DNA of 64,000 nt from Pseudolactococcus plantarum. Lineage in GTDB: Bacteria; Bacillota; Bacilli; Lactobacillales; Streptococcaceae. The notes under the pieces were generated by a model. The model searched no databases. It was given only the letters and a program-made list of their open reading frames with translations, and was not told the DNA's origin. The stretch lies in assembly GCF_002441715.1 (NCBI RefSeq), contig NZ_JXJX01000006.1, positions 62,001 through 126,000 of the forward strand. The letters run 5' to 3'. A program made the position numbers and the translations under genes. The number at the start of each line of letters is the position of its first letter. Position 1 is the first letter of the stretch. Positions 63,438 to 64,000 of this stretch are shown piece by piece.

Positions 63438-64000
63438 ATGACATTTAAACCATTATCGAAAAAGTTAGAAATAGAAGATATCAAAGAATTAGGTAAACTC
63501 TCTGAGGCTACAAAAGCATTAAAAGCTAGTCGCGATTTAGAATTAGAGGCAATTATCAAAGGTGAAGATGATAGAGTCTTGTTGGTCATCGGCCCATGTT
63601 CATCTGATAATGAAGAAGCTGCACTTGAATATGCTAGACGTTTAGCTAAACTTCAAGAAGAAGTTAAAGATAAAATCTTTATGGTGATGCGTGTTTATAC
63701 GGCAAAACCTCGTACAAATGGTGATGGCTATAAAGGGCTAATCCACCAACCTGATGCAACAGCACAACCTAATTTATTAAATGGGATCAAAGCTGTTCGT
63801 GAATTGCATTATAAAGTCATTACTGAGACAGGCTTGACGACAGCAGATGAGATGCTCTATCCTGAAAATCTTCGTATTATTGATGATTTAGTCAGCTATA
63901 TTGCTGTAGGTGCACGTTCTGTTGAAAATCAACAACACCGATTTGTTGCCTCAGGTATTGATGTACCTGTTGGGTTGAAAAATCCAACATCTGGTAACCT
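63438..64000 (+). CDS. 3-deoxy-7-phosphoheptulonate (DAHP) synthase, partial
   Basis: First step of the shikimate pathway (phosphoenolpyruvate plus erythrose-4-phosphate). The 187 codons present contain LLVIGPCSSDNEEAALEYAR, VMRVYTAKPRTNGDGYKGL, ELHYKVITETGLTTADEML, and AVGARSVENQQHR, the class I (AroF/AroG-type) metal- and substrate-binding segments. The C-terminus is beyond the window. ATG 63438 follows GAAAGTATAAAA. Placement after secA is seen in lactococci. Confidence 0.93.
   Translation, partial: MTFKPLSKKLEIEDIKELGKLSEATKALKASRDLELEAIIKGEDDRVLLVIGPCSSDNEEAALEYARRLAKLQEEVKDKIFMVMRVYTAKPRTNGDGYKGLIHQPDATAQPNLLNGIKAVRELHYKVITETGLTTADEMLYPENLRIIDDLVSYIAVGARSVENQQHRFVASGIDVPVGLKNPTSGN

Noticed and set aside
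1-64000. CRISPR arrays, tRNA or rRNA genes, prophage and intact insertion sequences
   Set aside because: Scanned on both strands: no regularly spaced repeats, no T-loop plus acceptor pairs, no rRNA segments and no transposase or integrase coding region.

Overview
The window is a low-GC Firmicute chromosome and almost certainly comes from a Lactococcus or a very close relative in the Streptococcaceae. The main evidence is an Usp45-type secreted CHAP protein directly after mreCD, the fpg-recA pair, two Spx paralogues, a Lys-type MurE, a PepC aminopeptidase, a YlgG (Ham1-like) domain inside a folate cluster, and TTG/GTG starts with AGGAGG-type ribosome binding sites. Both window ends cut a gene: yaaA at the left and a DAHP synthase gene at the right. 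I saw no rRNA, tRNA, CRISPR array, prophage or intact insertion sequence. Nearly everything is core housekeeping content.

Layout. 0-4.4 kb: yaaA fragment, the M16 peptidase pair ymfF-ymfH, rodZ and pgsA. 4.4-9.7 kb: a short T-box-like leader, hisS, a small membrane gene, aspS and two YitT transporters. 9.8-13.2 kb (minus strand): dusB, hslO and murE. 13.4-16.2 kb: fpg, recA and spx. 16.3-18.6 kb: a membrane-anchored MORN-repeat protein co-translated with an OatA-like O-acetyltransferase. 18.9-24.2 kb: tatD-rnmV-rsmA, a GNAT gene, an AI-2E family permease and a CNNM/CBS protein. 24.6-26.8 kb: an AgrC/AgrA-like two-component pair with no obvious peptide gene. 27-33 kb: pflA, then fmt-rsmB-stp-pknB (a translation and Ser/Thr kinase operon). 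33.2-36.6 kb: rpsO and a folate cluster (folB, folK, folE, and a fused Ham1-like/FolP protein). 36.7-39.1 kb: an SDR gene and a DUF2829 gene on the minus strand, then a second spx, a UPF0223 gene and suhB. 39.2-43.1 kb: murA-epuA, tig and proC. 43.5-49.3 kb: glmU, nudF, a tail-anchored coiled-coil protein, mtnN, and pncB-nadE-nadD, a complete nicotinate-to-NAD salvage route. 49.3-50.6 kb: pepC. 50.7-52.2 kb: a decayed accessory patch with an L,D-transpeptidase pseudogene and a PH-like small protein. 52.2-57.3 kb: a MarR gene with an unknown partner, a DbpA-type helicase, rpiA, a formate/nitrite transporter and a Nudix gene. 57.5-64 kb: mreC, mreD, usp45, secA and the partial DAHP synthase.

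Points beyond routine annotation. (1) At least six genes (yaaA, hslO, murE, the DUF2829 gene, dbpA, rpiA) have an extended -10 box only 5-7 nt before the ATG, so their mRNAs should be leaderless or nearly so. (2) The hisS T-box leader has a consensus promoter so close to it that a normal Stem I does not fit. (3) A Ham1-like pyrophosphatase domain is fused to dihydropteroate synthase. (4) mreC and mreD are separated by about 260 nt of nested hairpins, including an 18-bp perfect inverted repeat. (5) A chromosomal DUF2829 gene, the family of the Thoeris inhibitor Tad2, shares an overlapping divergent promoter with an spx gene. (6) The rpsO leader can form a pseudoknot. No wholly new multi-gene system is evident. 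The best candidates for undescribed function are the MarR/unknown-protein pair, the MORN/OatA pair and the RNA-level features.
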